Shown here: piece after piece, positions 41,873 to 50,412 of the stretch
Numbering within the stretch: the first letter of the stretch is position 1
Layout: every line of letters starts with the position of its first letter
NCBI GenBank assembly: GCA_964610505.1
Contig: CAZSXU010000016.1
Location: 32,824-96,823, forward strand
Direction of reading: 5' to 3'
DNA: 64,000 bases
Origin: CAZSXU01 sp964610505
GTDB lineage: Bacteria > Arandabacterota > Arandabacteria > JAGLYR01
Program-made: the position numbers and the translations under genes
Notes under the pieces: model-generated
What the model saw: only the letters and a program-made list of their open reading frames with translations
The model's database searches: none
Told to the model about the DNA's origin: nothing

Positions 41873-43291
41873 ATGAAATCACCAGATGAGATCCCAGCCA
41901 AGAAATCGCGTCGCCGAGCGGCAGATGGAGAAGTCGATCCGCAGACTATCCTCCCGAGTGGAGAGGGGAATGGACAGAACGACAGCGGCGGAACTGCAGC
42001 CGAGGCGAGAGTCTCGCGTAACTGGTCCCGCAGGCGGCTCTTGCAGTGCTTCGGCATTGGCCTGACTATCATCACAATTCCGCTGGCCTACATCCTGTCT
42101 AGACAGACTACTGAGGAGATCCGTGCGTCCGAAGGGCGAATCCTCGGTAAGCTAGCCGAGTACTATGACGGTCTCCCGACGACTCAGAATGATTCGTTAC
42201 GTGTTCTGTTCCAGACGGGCATGATTGCCATAGAGTTTGAGGACCCCGCCAAAGCCGAGGAAATGCTGACTGCGGCTCTACATCTTGACGACATCACGCA
42301 GAGGAATCGATTGGCACTGTTGATGGTGCTGGGGAATTTGCGTGGATCCGTAGGGGATACAGAAGGTGGCAGCCTTCGGTGGCGCGAGGCTCTTGGGCTT
42401 TCTAGGGCAACCGGCGATCTCATTGGCGAGGCCACCGCTCTCAACAACATCGGCATTGCACACTGGACATGCGGAAATCTCGACACGGCTTTTCATTGCT
42501 GTGACGAATCGAGAGCAATTTACCGACGGGCTGGAGATAGACTGGGGGAGGCCAAGGCAATCACAAACATCGCAGCCATATTTCATGTCCGCGGCGACAT
42601 GGAGGAATCTCTCTCCGCCTACCACGAAGCACTTGTTATCGTTGAGGAGGAGGGAAAGCGGGAAGAACAGTCGACTATCCTCGGCAATATCGCCATCGTC
42701 TATAGTGAGCAGGGTTACCAGGACAAGGCTATCGATCTGTACACCGAGGCGTTGGCGATAGCAAAGGAGACAGGAAACCGCGAGGAAGAATCCCGGCACC
42801 TTGGAAACATTGGCGCTGCGTATCATGAGCAGGATGCATTGCGCCAAGCGATGGATTACTACTTGGAGGCACTGTCCATCCAACAAGAGATCGGATTCGC
42901 TCGGGGTCAGGTTAGCACCCTCAACAATATTGGCGCGATTCTGCGAGAGCGCCGAGAGTATGAAGATGCGAGCGCAGCGCACGAACAGGCCATCACGATT
43001 AGCGGAGAGAATGGCTACCGTTTGGGCGAGGGCATAGGCTACTTCAACAAGGGATCTGTCTCTTGGGACCAAGGGAAGCGAAAGGAATCATCACAGTACA
43101 TGCGGCGCGCTCGCGACATATTCAGAGAGATTCACGCCGCTCGAGAGCTGGAGGTTACCGAGCGGGCCCTGCGTCTGCTATGGCTAAGCCAGCACTGGGT
43201 ACACATTGCTTTTCTGCTCATTGGTCTAGCCGTCGCATCTTGCTCCTGTCTTGGCATACGACGGATGGCTCGGCGATGGAGTACGGGTTGA
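41873..43291 (+). CDS. TPR-repeat membrane protein
   Basis: The 472-residue protein starts at ATG 41873; an in-frame TTG at 41837 lacks support. A basic, disordered N-terminus of about 50 residues leads into a membrane helix (LLQCFGIGLTIITIPLAYIL). Then at least six tetratricopeptide repeats follow, recognised by ALNNIGIAHWTCGNLDTAF, AITNIAAIFHVRGDMEESL, ILGNIAIVYSEQGYQDKAI, HLGNIGAAYHEQDALRQAM, TLNNIGAILRERREYEDAS. A second membrane helix lies near the C-terminus (IAFLLIGLAVASCSCLG). TPRs mediate protein binding. It is divergent from the XRE/ImmA pair and, like it, has a lower GC feel than its surroundings, so the three may be one acquired segment. Partner unknown. Confidence 0.88.
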   Translation: MKSPDEIPAKKSRRRAADGEVDPQTILPSGEGNGQNDSGGTAAEARVSRNWSRRRLLQCFGIGLTIITIPLAYILSRQTTEEIRASEGRILGKLAEYYDGLPTTQNDSLRVLFQTGMIAIEFEDPAKAEEMLTAALHLDDITQRNRLALLMVLGNLRGSVGDTEGGSLRWREALGLSRATGDLIGEATALNNIGIAHWTCGNLDTAFHCCDESRAIYRRAGDRLGEAKAITNIAAIFHVRGDMEESLSAYHEALVIVEEEGKREEQSTILGNIAIVYSEQGYQDKAIDLYTEALAIAKETGNREEESRHLGNIGAAYHEQDALRQAMDYYLEALSIQQEIGFARGQVSTLNNIGAILRERREYEDASAAHEQAITISGENGYRLGEGIGYFNKGSVSWDQGKRKESSQYMRRARDIFREIHAARELEVTERALRLLWLSQHWVHIAFLLIGLAVASCSCLGIRRMARRWSTG

Positions 43292-43389
43292 ATCGTCTGC
43301 CCCCTAGCCTCCCATCCTTCGCCAGGCTCGGGAGGGTTGCAGGAGGAACAGCGGTCAGCGCGCAATCTCGCCGTCTCGCCCTCTGGAAC

Positions 43390-43722
43390 TCACGCTCTCT
43401 CTACCGGCGCCTTGGGAGCCACCCGCTTCACGGCCCGGATGCCCTCATCCCGCCGCCGCTTCGTCGTGTAGCGCTCGCTGACGCCGATCACACGGCCGTT
43501 GGCGGCGGTGAGGGCGAAGTAATACTGGGCGTCCCTGGCCATGGCGCGCCAGTAGCGCTCGTCCTTGGCGGCGTTGGCGCGAACGGACTCAATGCCGCGG
43601 CGGCAGCCTGATGCCGAGGCGTACATCTCACTGGCAAGAATCACTTCTCCGTTCCTGGCCTCGAGCCGGAAGAAATACTGCCCGCCCCGGTTCCTGCTGA
43701 TCACAAACTTCGGATGCTTCAT
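43390..43722 (-). CDS. YegP-like DUF1508 tandem-repeat protein
   Basis: The 110-residue protein starts at ATG 43722 behind AAGGGGAC; the upstream frame to 43887 is not supported. It holds two DUF1508/UPF0339 units: PKFVISRNRGGQYFFRLEARNGEVILASEMYAS with GCRRGIESVRANA, and AQYYFALTAANGRVIGVSERYTT with DEGIRAVKRVA. Each is a beta-beta-beta-alpha unit, and two form the known symmetric fold. The biochemical role is not known. It ends without a visible terminator before the TPR gene, with which it converges. Confidence 0.92.
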   Translation of the reverse strand: MKHPKFVISRNRGGQYFFRLEARNGEVILASEMYASASGCRRGIESVRANAAKDERYWRAMARDAQYYFALTAANGRVIGVSERYTTKRRRDEGIRAVKRVAPKAPVERA

Positions 43723-43953
43723 GTCGCTGTCCCCTTGTCGTGGTTCCAGCCCGGGCCTTGCGCCGCAGCAAAGGTCCGGCGTCTCTTGGCCGAGAACGTG
43801 AATGGGGGATTCGAATCGTCGAGGTAGGTGGTAACCTGCGGCGTTGAAGAACCTCACGCTACGGCCTGCGATCCGGCGGACCTTCACCGCGGCCGGCCCG
43901 ACGGCTGAGTGTTCCGGCTCTCGGTTCTCAGCAGTGGTCGCGGTGTCGCCCTG

Positions 43954-46578
43954 TCACCGGGTCGCGCCCTCGCCTGTTTTCTCGCCCCACGGTCCCGGCA
44001 TGCCCATCTCCTTGAAATAGAGCGGCCGAAGGCCCGCATCCACGAGCCGCCGGACGCTGCGTCGGTACTCCGGATCGTCGGCTCGAACGTTCCACCGGTC
44101 GATTCCCCCGTCGGCTCCTCCGGAATCGAGAACCGCCTTCATCACCTCCAGGTACGCGCGCAGCTGCTCCCGAATGATCGCCGCCTCGGCCTCGGGCAGG
44201 CCGCTGTCGTCGTAGTACCGCCAGATCTCGTCAATGCCCTCGAACAGCCGCGGATCGGTCGGGAAGGAAATCGGGACACAGGTCACGTATTCCATGTAGG
44301 GGCGATTGTCGGTTACCGCATCCAGACCGGCGCGTATTCTCTCCAGGCCGCGCTCGCCCGCCACGAAAGTCCCCAGCAGTTCCGTCAGCGTTCCCAACCC
44401 GATGTCCGTCATCTCCCGCCGGACCTCCTCCCGGGCTTCCATTGCCCCGGCCAGCTGGGCCGCATCGAATGGGAAGGGTGACGCAGAGCCGACCAAGATG
44501 AGGTTGTCTCTCCAGCCGGAGACCAGAACCGTGTGCGGAAACACGTCGGTGAAGGCCTTGATCGTCCTTCGGATAGTGAGGGGATCCAGCTGATGGATGG
44601 GCAGCCACTGGGAGCAGAACCCGGCGGGGTTCAGGCGTTGGCGGACGCGTTCATAGTATTCCCGCGTGTAGAGACTCACGACCCGTGCCAACGAGATGGG
44701 CGGCGGCTCGGAGGTAATGAGGTCGTACATCACGTCGGTCGTGAGTAGATGATGCCGGCCGTCGTTGACGAAAGCCCGAACCTTTGGATGCTCGATCACG
44801 CCGTGGTTGAAGGCCTCGAAGTACCGGCTGAGCGACAGGATCTCTTCCGAAACGTCTACCACGTCGATCCGTTTTACGGACGGGTGGAGGGACGCCGCCC
44901 GCACCGTGTTCCCGACGCCGTAACAAATCACACACACTTTCTCGGGTTCGGCCTGGAGCAAGAGCGGCAGGTGGGCCGCGATCTTCATGTAGCGGCGGGC
45001 GGAGAAAGTGGTCTGGGTCATCGAGTACCCGTTTGTATAGAGTCCCCGATAGCCGCCCGGGCTCTCCACGATCATGATGGATTCATTCTCTCCCTCGTGG
45101 CGATAGAGCACCCTGAGGACCTCTCGGTCCATTCGGAACGATCCGTCCATCACGTGGTGGGCGGGAAGGCGAGTCCACAGTCCCGCCGTCACCAGGACGA
45201 GGATGGATACCGCCGGCACGATGCGCCTCGATCCCAGTATCCAGAGCAGCGTCAGGCCGGAGGCCGAGAGGAGAAGGGCCAGAAGGAGCGTGCTTCCCTG
45301 TGAACCCAGGAGAGCCAGCAACACGAAACCCTGGATCAGGGATCCGGCGGTGGCTCCCGCCGTGTTGGACGCGTACAGGATACCCACACCCCGGCCGATG
45401 CTCTTGAGCCTCCGGTGGAAGAACATGTTCACGAGAGGGAAGGAGATGCCCATCAGAATCGCAGGAACCAGAATCAACAGGAGCGACGTCAGGAAATTGG
45501 CGACGTAGCCCGTGCCGAAATGGTCCAGCGTCACCGGATACAGAGCGTTATAGAGAGACCCGCGAACATCGACCTGCTGAAGCGCGCCGAGGAACAGCAG
45601 ACCTCCCAGCGCCGCAAAGGCGAGGAGGATCTGGCTCACGGCGAACATGAAGAGGGGGCGCTCCTTCAACGATCGCAGGCTGGCGGCCAGCCACGCGCCG
45701 GCGACGATGCCGAGAAGAACCACCGTCAGCACTACGCTCAGCGCCCCCCGGAAATCGAGCAGGTAGGATCCGATCACGCGAAACCAGATCACCTCCAGCG
45801 CCATTCCGCAGAAACCCGAAACGGCGAAGGCCGCGGCCGTGCCGACGACCAGGCGATCCGTTCGGGGCTCGCGCATGTGCGAAACAGGTGCTTCTTCTTC
45901 GGGTATCTCTTCGGCCGGATCACGGCGGTGAAAGAACAAGAACGTGAGGCCGCCGATTCCCACGAGCACGTTGATCCCGGCCGCCAGAGCGCCGCTGGCG
46001 AGCACGCCCATGGACCGGATCAGAATGAAATCGGTTGCGAAACAGCCCAACGCCGCCCCGGCGGTGTTCAGCGCGTAGAGGAGTCCGATTCGGCTTCCGG
46101 CCGTATGAATGGACCGAGACACATACTTGCCGAGGAGCGCGAGGGTCCCGCCCATCAGAAACGCGGGCGGAAGCAGGAACCCGACGGAGACGAGAACTCT
46201 CAGGAGTGTCGTGGATGCCGCCAGGTGGTAGAAGGGGGACGGCGTGGGCTCGTACTCCGAGATCAGGACCGAAAGACCCTCAAGTTTCGGAATGCCCAGA
46301 ACCAACAGCACACCCAGAACGCCGATCAGGACCTCGAAGACGGCGTACCATCCGAGAAGCCACCGGACGTCCCGGATCTTGGCGTCAGCAATTCGGCCCA
46401 CGATGAGACCCCCGGCGCCGAGGCCCAGCATGAATACGGCGGCGGTGGTGGACGCGGCGTGGATGGTGTTTCCGAAGACATTGCCCAGTTGGCGCATCCA
46501 GATGACTTCATAGATCAGTCCGCTGATCCCGGACGCGAAGAACAGCAGGTAGGCGAGTCGGTGCGGGTACTTGGACAA
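43954..46578 (-). CDS. Polytopic membrane protein fused to a spermidine-synthase-like methyltransferase-fold domain
   Basis: The 874-residue protein starts at TTG 46578 (MSKYPHRLAYLLFFASGISGLIYEVIW). Residues 1-480 hold about twelve to fourteen membrane segments in two related halves; both carry the family loop, GLGAGGLIVGRIAD in the first. Residues about 545-760 are a spermidine-synthase/Rossmann domain with ICYGVGNTVRAA, IDVVDVSEEIL, VRAFVNDGRHHLL and YDLITSEPPPIS, in place of the catalytic Asp-containing GGGDG of true SpeE. Many bacteria have such fused proteins and their substrate is unknown. No polyamine gene is close. A strong promoter precedes it. Confidence 0.9.
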   Translation of the reverse strand: MSKYPHRLAYLLFFASGISGLIYEVIWMRQLGNVFGNTIHAASTTAAVFMLGLGAGGLIVGRIADAKIRDVRWLLGWYAVFEVLIGVLGVLLVLGIPKLEGLSVLISEYEPTPSPFYHLAASTTLLRVLVSVGFLLPPAFLMGGTLALLGKYVSRSIHTAGSRIGLLYALNTAGAALGCFATDFILIRSMGVLASGALAAGINVLVGIGGLTFLFFHRRDPAEEIPEEEAPVSHMREPRTDRLVVGTAAAFAVSGFCGMALEVIWFRVIGSYLLDFRGALSVVLTVVLLGIVAGAWLAASLRSLKERPLFMFAVSQILLAFAALGGLLFLGALQQVDVRGSLYNALYPVTLDHFGTGYVANFLTSLLLILVPAILMGISFPLVNMFFHRRLKSIGRGVGILYASNTAGATAGSLIQGFVLLALLGSQGSTLLLALLLSASGLTLLWILGSRRIVPAVSILVLVTAGLWTRLPAHHVMDGSFRMDREVLRVLYRHEGENESIMIVESPGGYRGLYTNGYSMTQTTFSARRYMKIAAHLPLLLQAEPEKVCVICYGVGNTVRAASLHPSVKRIDVVDVSEEILSLSRYFEAFNHGVIEHPKVRAFVNDGRHHLLTTDVMYDLITSEPPPISLARVVSLYTREYYERVRQRLNPAGFCSQWLPIHQLDPLTIRRTIKAFTDVFPHTVLVSGWRDNLILVGSASPFPFDAAQLAGAMEAREEVRREMTDIGLGTLTELLGTFVAGERGLERIRAGLDAVTDNRPYMEYVTCVPISFPTDPRLFEGIDEIWRYYDDSGLPEAEAAIIREQLRAYLEVMKAVLDSGGADGGIDRWNVRADDPEYRRSVRRLVDAGLRPLYFKEMGMPGPWGEKTGEGATR

Positions 46579-46626
46579 GGATGACCCCGTGACGCGAGTG
46601 ACGGCGATGGGTTGTCAAGCCGACCG

Positions 46627-46655
46627 ATTATACTCGATTCCCGGAACCCCTACAA
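46627..46655 (-). promoter_or_regulatory. Predicted promoter of the spermidine-synthase-like gene
   Basis: On the minus strand TTGTAG (46655-46650), 17 nt, then a perfect TATAAT (46632-46627), about 50 nt before the start. Confidence 0.55.
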
Positions 46656-46680
46656 GGGGTGCGGTGGAAGACGATATGAG

Positions 46681-46709
46681 TTGCGCGCGATCGCCGGGTC
46701 CTGTAGCAT
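46681..46709 (+). promoter_or_regulatory. Predicted promoter of the efflux adaptor
   Basis: TTGCGC (46681-46686), 17 nt, then TAGCAT (46704-46709). Weak at the -35. The leader would be about 135 nt and contains CCGGAA-acc-TTCCGG. Confidence 0.3.
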
Positions 46710-46849
46710 CTAGGACCGCGACGGGAACCTACGATTACGGCCGAGGGTGGAACAACGGGCGGTCCGGAAACCTTCCGGGAGCCCGCCGTGTCCGGCGAGG
46801 GAGTGGCCGGACATGTTCTTGCGAAGCGCACTCCAGGGGTTGATGAACT

Positions 46850-48088
46850 ATGAAGAAAGTCTGGGTTCCGATTCTGGTGGTGATTGTGGTGGTTGCCGTG
46901 ATCGGCCTCCGCATGAGGCGTTCCGGAAGCGCGGAAGGACCGGCGGATTTTGCCACGGTGCAGGTAGAGAGAGGACCGATCGAGGTCCTGGTTTCGGCGT
47001 CCGGTGTTCTCGAACCTATCTACCAGGTGGACGTCAAATCCAAGGCCAGTGGGCTGATCGAGCGGATGCCTGTGGAGGAAGGGGATCGGGTGAGGGAAGG
47101 GGACCTTCTGGCGGACCTGGACCGAACGGAAGTCCAGACCCAGTATGACCAGGCCGCGGCAAACCTGGCCAGCGCCCGGGCCAATCTGAGATACCTCCAG
47201 ACCCAGCTGAAGCGCCAGACGGAGCTCTACGACCAACATCTCATCTCCGATCTCGAAATGGACGAGACCAACCTCAATCTCGTTCAAGCGGAATCACAGA
47301 AGGTGGGGGCCGAGGCCGCTCTCACCTCGGCCAAGCAGAGATTGGATGACACGGTTGTGCGATCCCCGATCAACGGCGTGGTCCTCCTGAAATCCGTGGA
47401 GGCGGGACAGATTATCTCGTCCGGAATCAACTCCGTTTCAGGCGGGACGACCATTGCCGTTGTGGCGGACATGTCACAGATGCTGGTCAAGACCAGTGTG
47501 GACGAGGTGGACATCGGGAACGTGGAGGTGGGGCAGCAGGCCTCGGTGATTCCGGACGCGTTTCCCGACTGGGTAAGCACGGGCCAGGTGATCCGCATCG
47601 CACCCCAGGGCCTGGTGGAACAGAACGTGACGACATTCCAAGTGACGGTCCGGATTCCCAATCCCGATCTCAAACTGAAATCCGGAATGAACTGCTCGGT
47701 GGACCTGAGTGTGGCGGAGCGGGAGGATGCGCTACTGCTTCCCCTGGAAGCCGTCGGGACCTCCACGATGATTCCGAGATGGCAGGCGCTCATTCCCGAT
47801 CTCCAGGTGCCCGGGCCGCCCGGTGGCGGAAAGAAGCCTCTCCCCAATGGGGGATCGCCGCGAGGTTCGGCCGGCCGACAACTGGTGATCGTGATGGACG
47901 AGGGCCGGCCCTCGGTTCGCCCGGTGAAGGTGGGATTGAACGACCTGGAGTGTGTGGAGATCGTCGAGGGGTTGGCCGAGGGAGACGAGGTCATCCTGGC
48001 GTCGCACTCCCGGGCCCTGGAAGCCCGGGCCGCATTCCAGGATCGCATGAGGGCCCGCTCCATGGGAGGTTTCCGGCGATCCAATTAG
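46850..48088 (+). CDS. MacA/HlyD-type periplasmic adaptor protein
   Basis: The 412-residue protein has one N-terminal membrane helix (VWVPILVVIVVVAVIGL). The first lipoyl half-motif is at about 60-85 (VDVKSKASGLIERMPVEEGDRVREGDLLADLD), followed by a coiled-coil hairpin (about 90-170) and the second lipoyl half DTVVRSPINGVVLLKSVEAGQIIS. Beta-barrel and membrane-proximal domains come after. This is the standard membrane-fusion-protein order that links an inner-membrane pump to an outer-membrane channel. The next gene is a MacB-type permease about 210 nt downstream, so it should serve an ABC-type tripartite system. No ATPase or TolC gene is in the window. The RBS is weak. Confidence 0.93.
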   Translation: MKKVWVPILVVIVVVAVIGLRMRRSGSAEGPADFATVQVERGPIEVLVSASGVLEPIYQVDVKSKASGLIERMPVEEGDRVREGDLLADLDRTEVQTQYDQAAANLASARANLRYLQTQLKRQTELYDQHLISDLEMDETNLNLVQAESQKVGAEAALTSAKQRLDDTVVRSPINGVVLLKSVEAGQIISSGINSVSGGTTIAVVADMSQMLVKTSVDEVDIGNVEVGQQASVIPDAFPDWVSTGQVIRIAPQGLVEQNVTTFQVTVRIPNPDLKLKSGMNCSVDLSVAEREDALLLPLEAVGTSTMIPRWQALIPDLQVPGPPGGGKKPLPNGGSPRGSAGRQLVIVMDEGRPSVRPVKVGLNDLECVEIVEGLAEGDEVILASHSRALEARAAFQDRMRARSMGGFRRSN

Positions 48089-48299
48089 CGACCTGGCAAC
48101 CGGGCGACAAGGCGAGGGGCCGACAAACCCCAGGCCGGTCTTGAGCCAAGGAATCACGGTGAGAGCCGAAGGGCTTTCGTCGCGAAGCACACGAAGATCA
48201 CGAAGGATACTCAGGGGAGTGTGTTTTCGGGGCAACGCGGGCGTTGCCCCGAAATAGGAATCTGCGTAATCTGCGGAAGGCTCTTCTCGGGGACGTGCC
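48089..48299. repeat. Intergenic short-word repeats and a perfect 14-bp hairpin
   Basis: The space between adaptor and permease contains GGGCGACAAGGCGAGGGGCCGA, CACGAAGATCACGAAGG and CTGCGTAATCTGCGG words. TTTCGGGGCAACGC and GCGTTGCCCCGAAA (48225-48254) form a perfect stem around GG. No gene is seen. Confidence 0.55.
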
Positions 48300-49514
48300 A
48301 TGAAGTGGCTTGAGTACATCCTGATTGCCCTGCAGGCGGTGCGGGATCACAAACTCCGCTCCGGGCTGACGGCGCTGGGAATCATCATCGGCGTCAGCGC
48401 GGTCATCACGATGATCTCCCTCGGGCAGGGAGCGAGCAAGGCCGTGAGCGAGAGCCTCCAATCCCTGGGTTCCAACCTTCTTGCCGTGCGCCCCGGCAGC
48501 ATGGCGTTTCGCCACGTGCAGATGGGGGAGGGCGCCAGGCAGACCCTCAAGGTGGATGACGCCGTCGCGATCCTGGAGTCACCCTATGTTCTCGAATCCG
48601 TTCCCGAGTTCTCAGGAGGCGGGCAGTTGAAGGCCGGAAACGCCAACTGGTCCACGCGGATCATCGGGACCACTCCCGAATTGGCCGCCGTCCGGAATCT
48701 CGAAGTGTCCGACGGCCGGTTTTTCAGTCGCAGAGAGGATCTGTCGACGGCGCGCGTGTGCATCCTGGGGAAGACGGTGTACGACAATCTTTTCAGTACG
48801 GGCGGTAGGGCGGTCGACACATTTGTCCGCGTCCGAAATGTGAACTTCCGGGTTGTGGGTATCCTCAAGGAGAAGGGGTACGCGGGCTGGTGGAACCAGG
48901 ATGATGTCGTCTATATCCCGCTCACGACCGCTCAGCGCCGACTTTTCGGAGCAGACCACGTGACGTCGATCAGTGTCCAGGTCCGGGACGCGGATCTGAT
49001 CGACGACGCCATCCTCGACATCGAGCGCATTCTCCGAAAGAGGCACCAGCTGCGGCCCGATCAGGACAACGACTTCTACGTGCGGAGCTACGCGGACATT
49101 GCCCGGACGTTCCAGGAAGCAACGCAGACCTTCTCCTACCTGTTGATGTCTATCGCCCTGGTTTCCCTGGTGGTCGGTGGAATCGGCATCATGAACATCA
49201 TGCTGGTGTCGGTGACGGAAAGGACCCGCGAGATCGGGCTCCGGAAAGCCATCGGCGCACGTGCGCGCGACATCCGCTGGCAGTTCCTGACCGAGGCGGT
49301 AAGCCTGTGCCTCCTTGGGGGTCTGCTGGGTGTCGCCGTGGGGATCGGGATTTCCCAGGTGCTGACGCGGGCCGCTCAGTGGAATCTCGAAGTGACGTGG
49401 GTTTCCATCGCCGTGAGCTTCGGGTTTTCCTTCTTCGTGGGGGTTGTGTTCGGATATCTTCCCGCGCAACGGGCCGCCCGGCTCAGGCCGATCGAGGCTT
49501 TGCGGCACGAATGA
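48300..49514 (+). CDS. MacB-type ABC transporter permease (no ATPase domain)
   Basis: The 404-residue protein has the MacB/FtsX-like permease layout: a first membrane helix (SGLTALGIIIGVSAVITMI), a periplasmic MacB core domain (about 50-260), and three C-terminal helices starting FSYLLMSIALVSLVVGGIGIMNIMLVSVTERTREIGLRKAIGA, then LGGLLGVAVGIGISQVL and FSFFVGVVFGYLPA. It ends AARLRPIEALRHE, as these permeases do. Unlike MacB proper it has no fused ATPase, so an ATPase must come from elsewhere. MacAB-type pumps expel antibiotics, lipopeptides or lipoprotein-like cargo. The 3' end is caught in a 47-bp tandem triplication. Confidence 0.93.
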   Translation: MKWLEYILIALQAVRDHKLRSGLTALGIIIGVSAVITMISLGQGASKAVSESLQSLGSNLLAVRPGSMAFRHVQMGEGARQTLKVDDAVAILESPYVLESVPEFSGGGQLKAGNANWSTRIIGTTPELAAVRNLEVSDGRFFSRREDLSTARVCILGKTVYDNLFSTGGRAVDTFVRVRNVNFRVVGILKEKGYAGWWNQDDVVYIPLTTAQRRLFGADHVTSISVQVRDADLIDDAILDIERILRKRHQLRPDQDNDFYVRSYADIARTFQEATQTFSYLLMSIALVSLVVGGIGIMNIMLVSVTERTREIGLRKAIGARARDIRWQFLTEAVSLCLLGGLLGVAVGIGISQVLTRAAQWNLEVTWVSIAVSFGFSFFVGVVFGYLPAQRAARLRPIEALRHE

Positions 49515-49611
49515 GGCGGGCCGCCCGGCTCAGGCCGATCGAGGCTTTGCGGCACGAGTGAGGCGGGCCGCCCGGCTCAGGCCGATCGAGGCTTTGCGGC
49601 ACGAGGGGAAG
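49471..49611 (+). repeat. Three tandem copies of a 47-bp unit at the 3' end of the permease gene
   Basis: Units begin at 49471, 49518 and 49565 with GGGCCGCCCGGCTCAGGCCG and are almost identical; the clearest change is GAATGAG against GAGTGAG. Each encodes RAARLRPIEALRHE, but the period is not a multiple of three. Only the first copy is in the gene frame and it supplies the stop. Confidence 0.92.
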
Positions 49612-49712
49612 GGCCGGCCGCGTCCTTTCCGGTTGCCCAATTCGTTCTATCGCTCCATTGCGCTGCCCGGATCATGCATGTCCCCCGTTCCGGCGTTCGT
49701 GCACCATCCACG

Positions 49713-50195
49713 CTAGAGCTTGTAACCGATTCTCCGCAAGAATTCCTTTCTCGCCCGAATGTCGTCTTCGTCCTCAACGCCCTTCGTCTTGAAGCCGTCG
49801 ATGACGCCGAGAATCCCGCGGCCCTGCTCGGTCTCGGCGATGATGACCTGCGTTGGATTGGCCGTGGCGCAGAAGATGCGGCAGACCTCGGGGACCTGAC
49901 TCACGGTTCTCAGCACATTGATGGGGAACGCGCCGTCGAGGAACAGGATGAACATGTGGCCGGCCGCGATCTCTTGAGCATTCCTCTTGGCCAGCTCGAT
50001 CAACGTCTCATCCGTTCCGGTGAAACGCACGAGGCAGGGACCCGACGACTCGCAGAATGCCAAGCCGAACCGGATGCCCGGGACGGTGCCCACCAGCGCC
50101 TCGTGAACGTCCTCGACGGTCTTGATGAAATGGGATTGACCCAGGATGAAGTTCATCTCCTCGGGCTTGTCGATCTTCACGGTCGTAAGGTCCAT
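49713..50195 (-). CDS. Adenosine-specific kinase family protein (DUF355)
   Basis: The 160-residue protein starts at ATG 50195 behind AGGAGGTAGG. It matches the small DUF355/adenosine-specific-kinase family along its length: KPEEMNFILGQSHFIKTVEDVHEAL near the N-terminus, IRFGLAFCESSGPCLVRFTGTDE, HMFILFLDGAFPINVLRTV, VCRIFCATANPTQVII and a C-terminal GRGILGVIDGF. The archaeal member from Pyrobaculum was reported as an adenosine-binding phosphotransferase; function in bacteria is not settled. It has its own predicted promoter divergent from the alpha-glucan operon. Confidence 0.93.
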   Translation of the reverse strand: MDLTTVKIDKPEEMNFILGQSHFIKTVEDVHEALVGTVPGIRFGLAFCESSGPCLVRFTGTDETLIELAKRNAQEIAAGHMFILFLDGAFPINVLRTVSQVPEVCRIFCATANPTQVIIAETEQGRGILGVIDGFKTKGVEDEDDIRARKEFLRRIGYKL

Positions 50196-50231
50196 GGATC
50201 CTACCTCCTGAGACGCTTTGGGGCCGCAGCC

Positions 50232-50261
50232 AGCATACGGACAGCCGCGGCGTCCTGTCAA
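50232..50261 (-). promoter_or_regulatory. Predicted promoter of the DUF355 gene
   Basis: On the minus strand TTGACA (50261-50256), 18 nt, then TATGCT (50237-50232), 37 nt before the start. Confidence 0.5.
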
Positions 50262-50298
50262 TGGAATCCGGCCCCGGAGAGCGTGAGGGAATCCCAAC

Positions 50299-50327
50299 TT
50301 GACACTCCCCCGACCGTTTGCTAGCGT
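50299..50327 (+). promoter_or_regulatory. Predicted promoter of the alpha-glucan locus
   Basis: TTGACA (50299-50304), 17 nt, then TAGCGT (50322-50327). The leader before ATG 50413 would be about 80 nt. Confidence 0.5.
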
Positions 50328-50412
50328 GCGTTTATTCCAACCTGGAATCCATACTGCGCTTTCCCGCGGGAGGATCCGCGGGTTTCTCTCAGACTGCCAA
50401 GGAGGCTCGGGA

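Noticed and set aside
43800..43870. A GATTCGAATCCCC segment on the minus strand, like a tRNA T-arm
   Set aside because: No matching anticodon arm or full acceptor stem can be drawn around it. It is a chance match.
49471..49611. CRISPR-like array
   Set aside because: Three contiguous 47-bp units without spacers, all part of the permease tail, are a tandem duplication.
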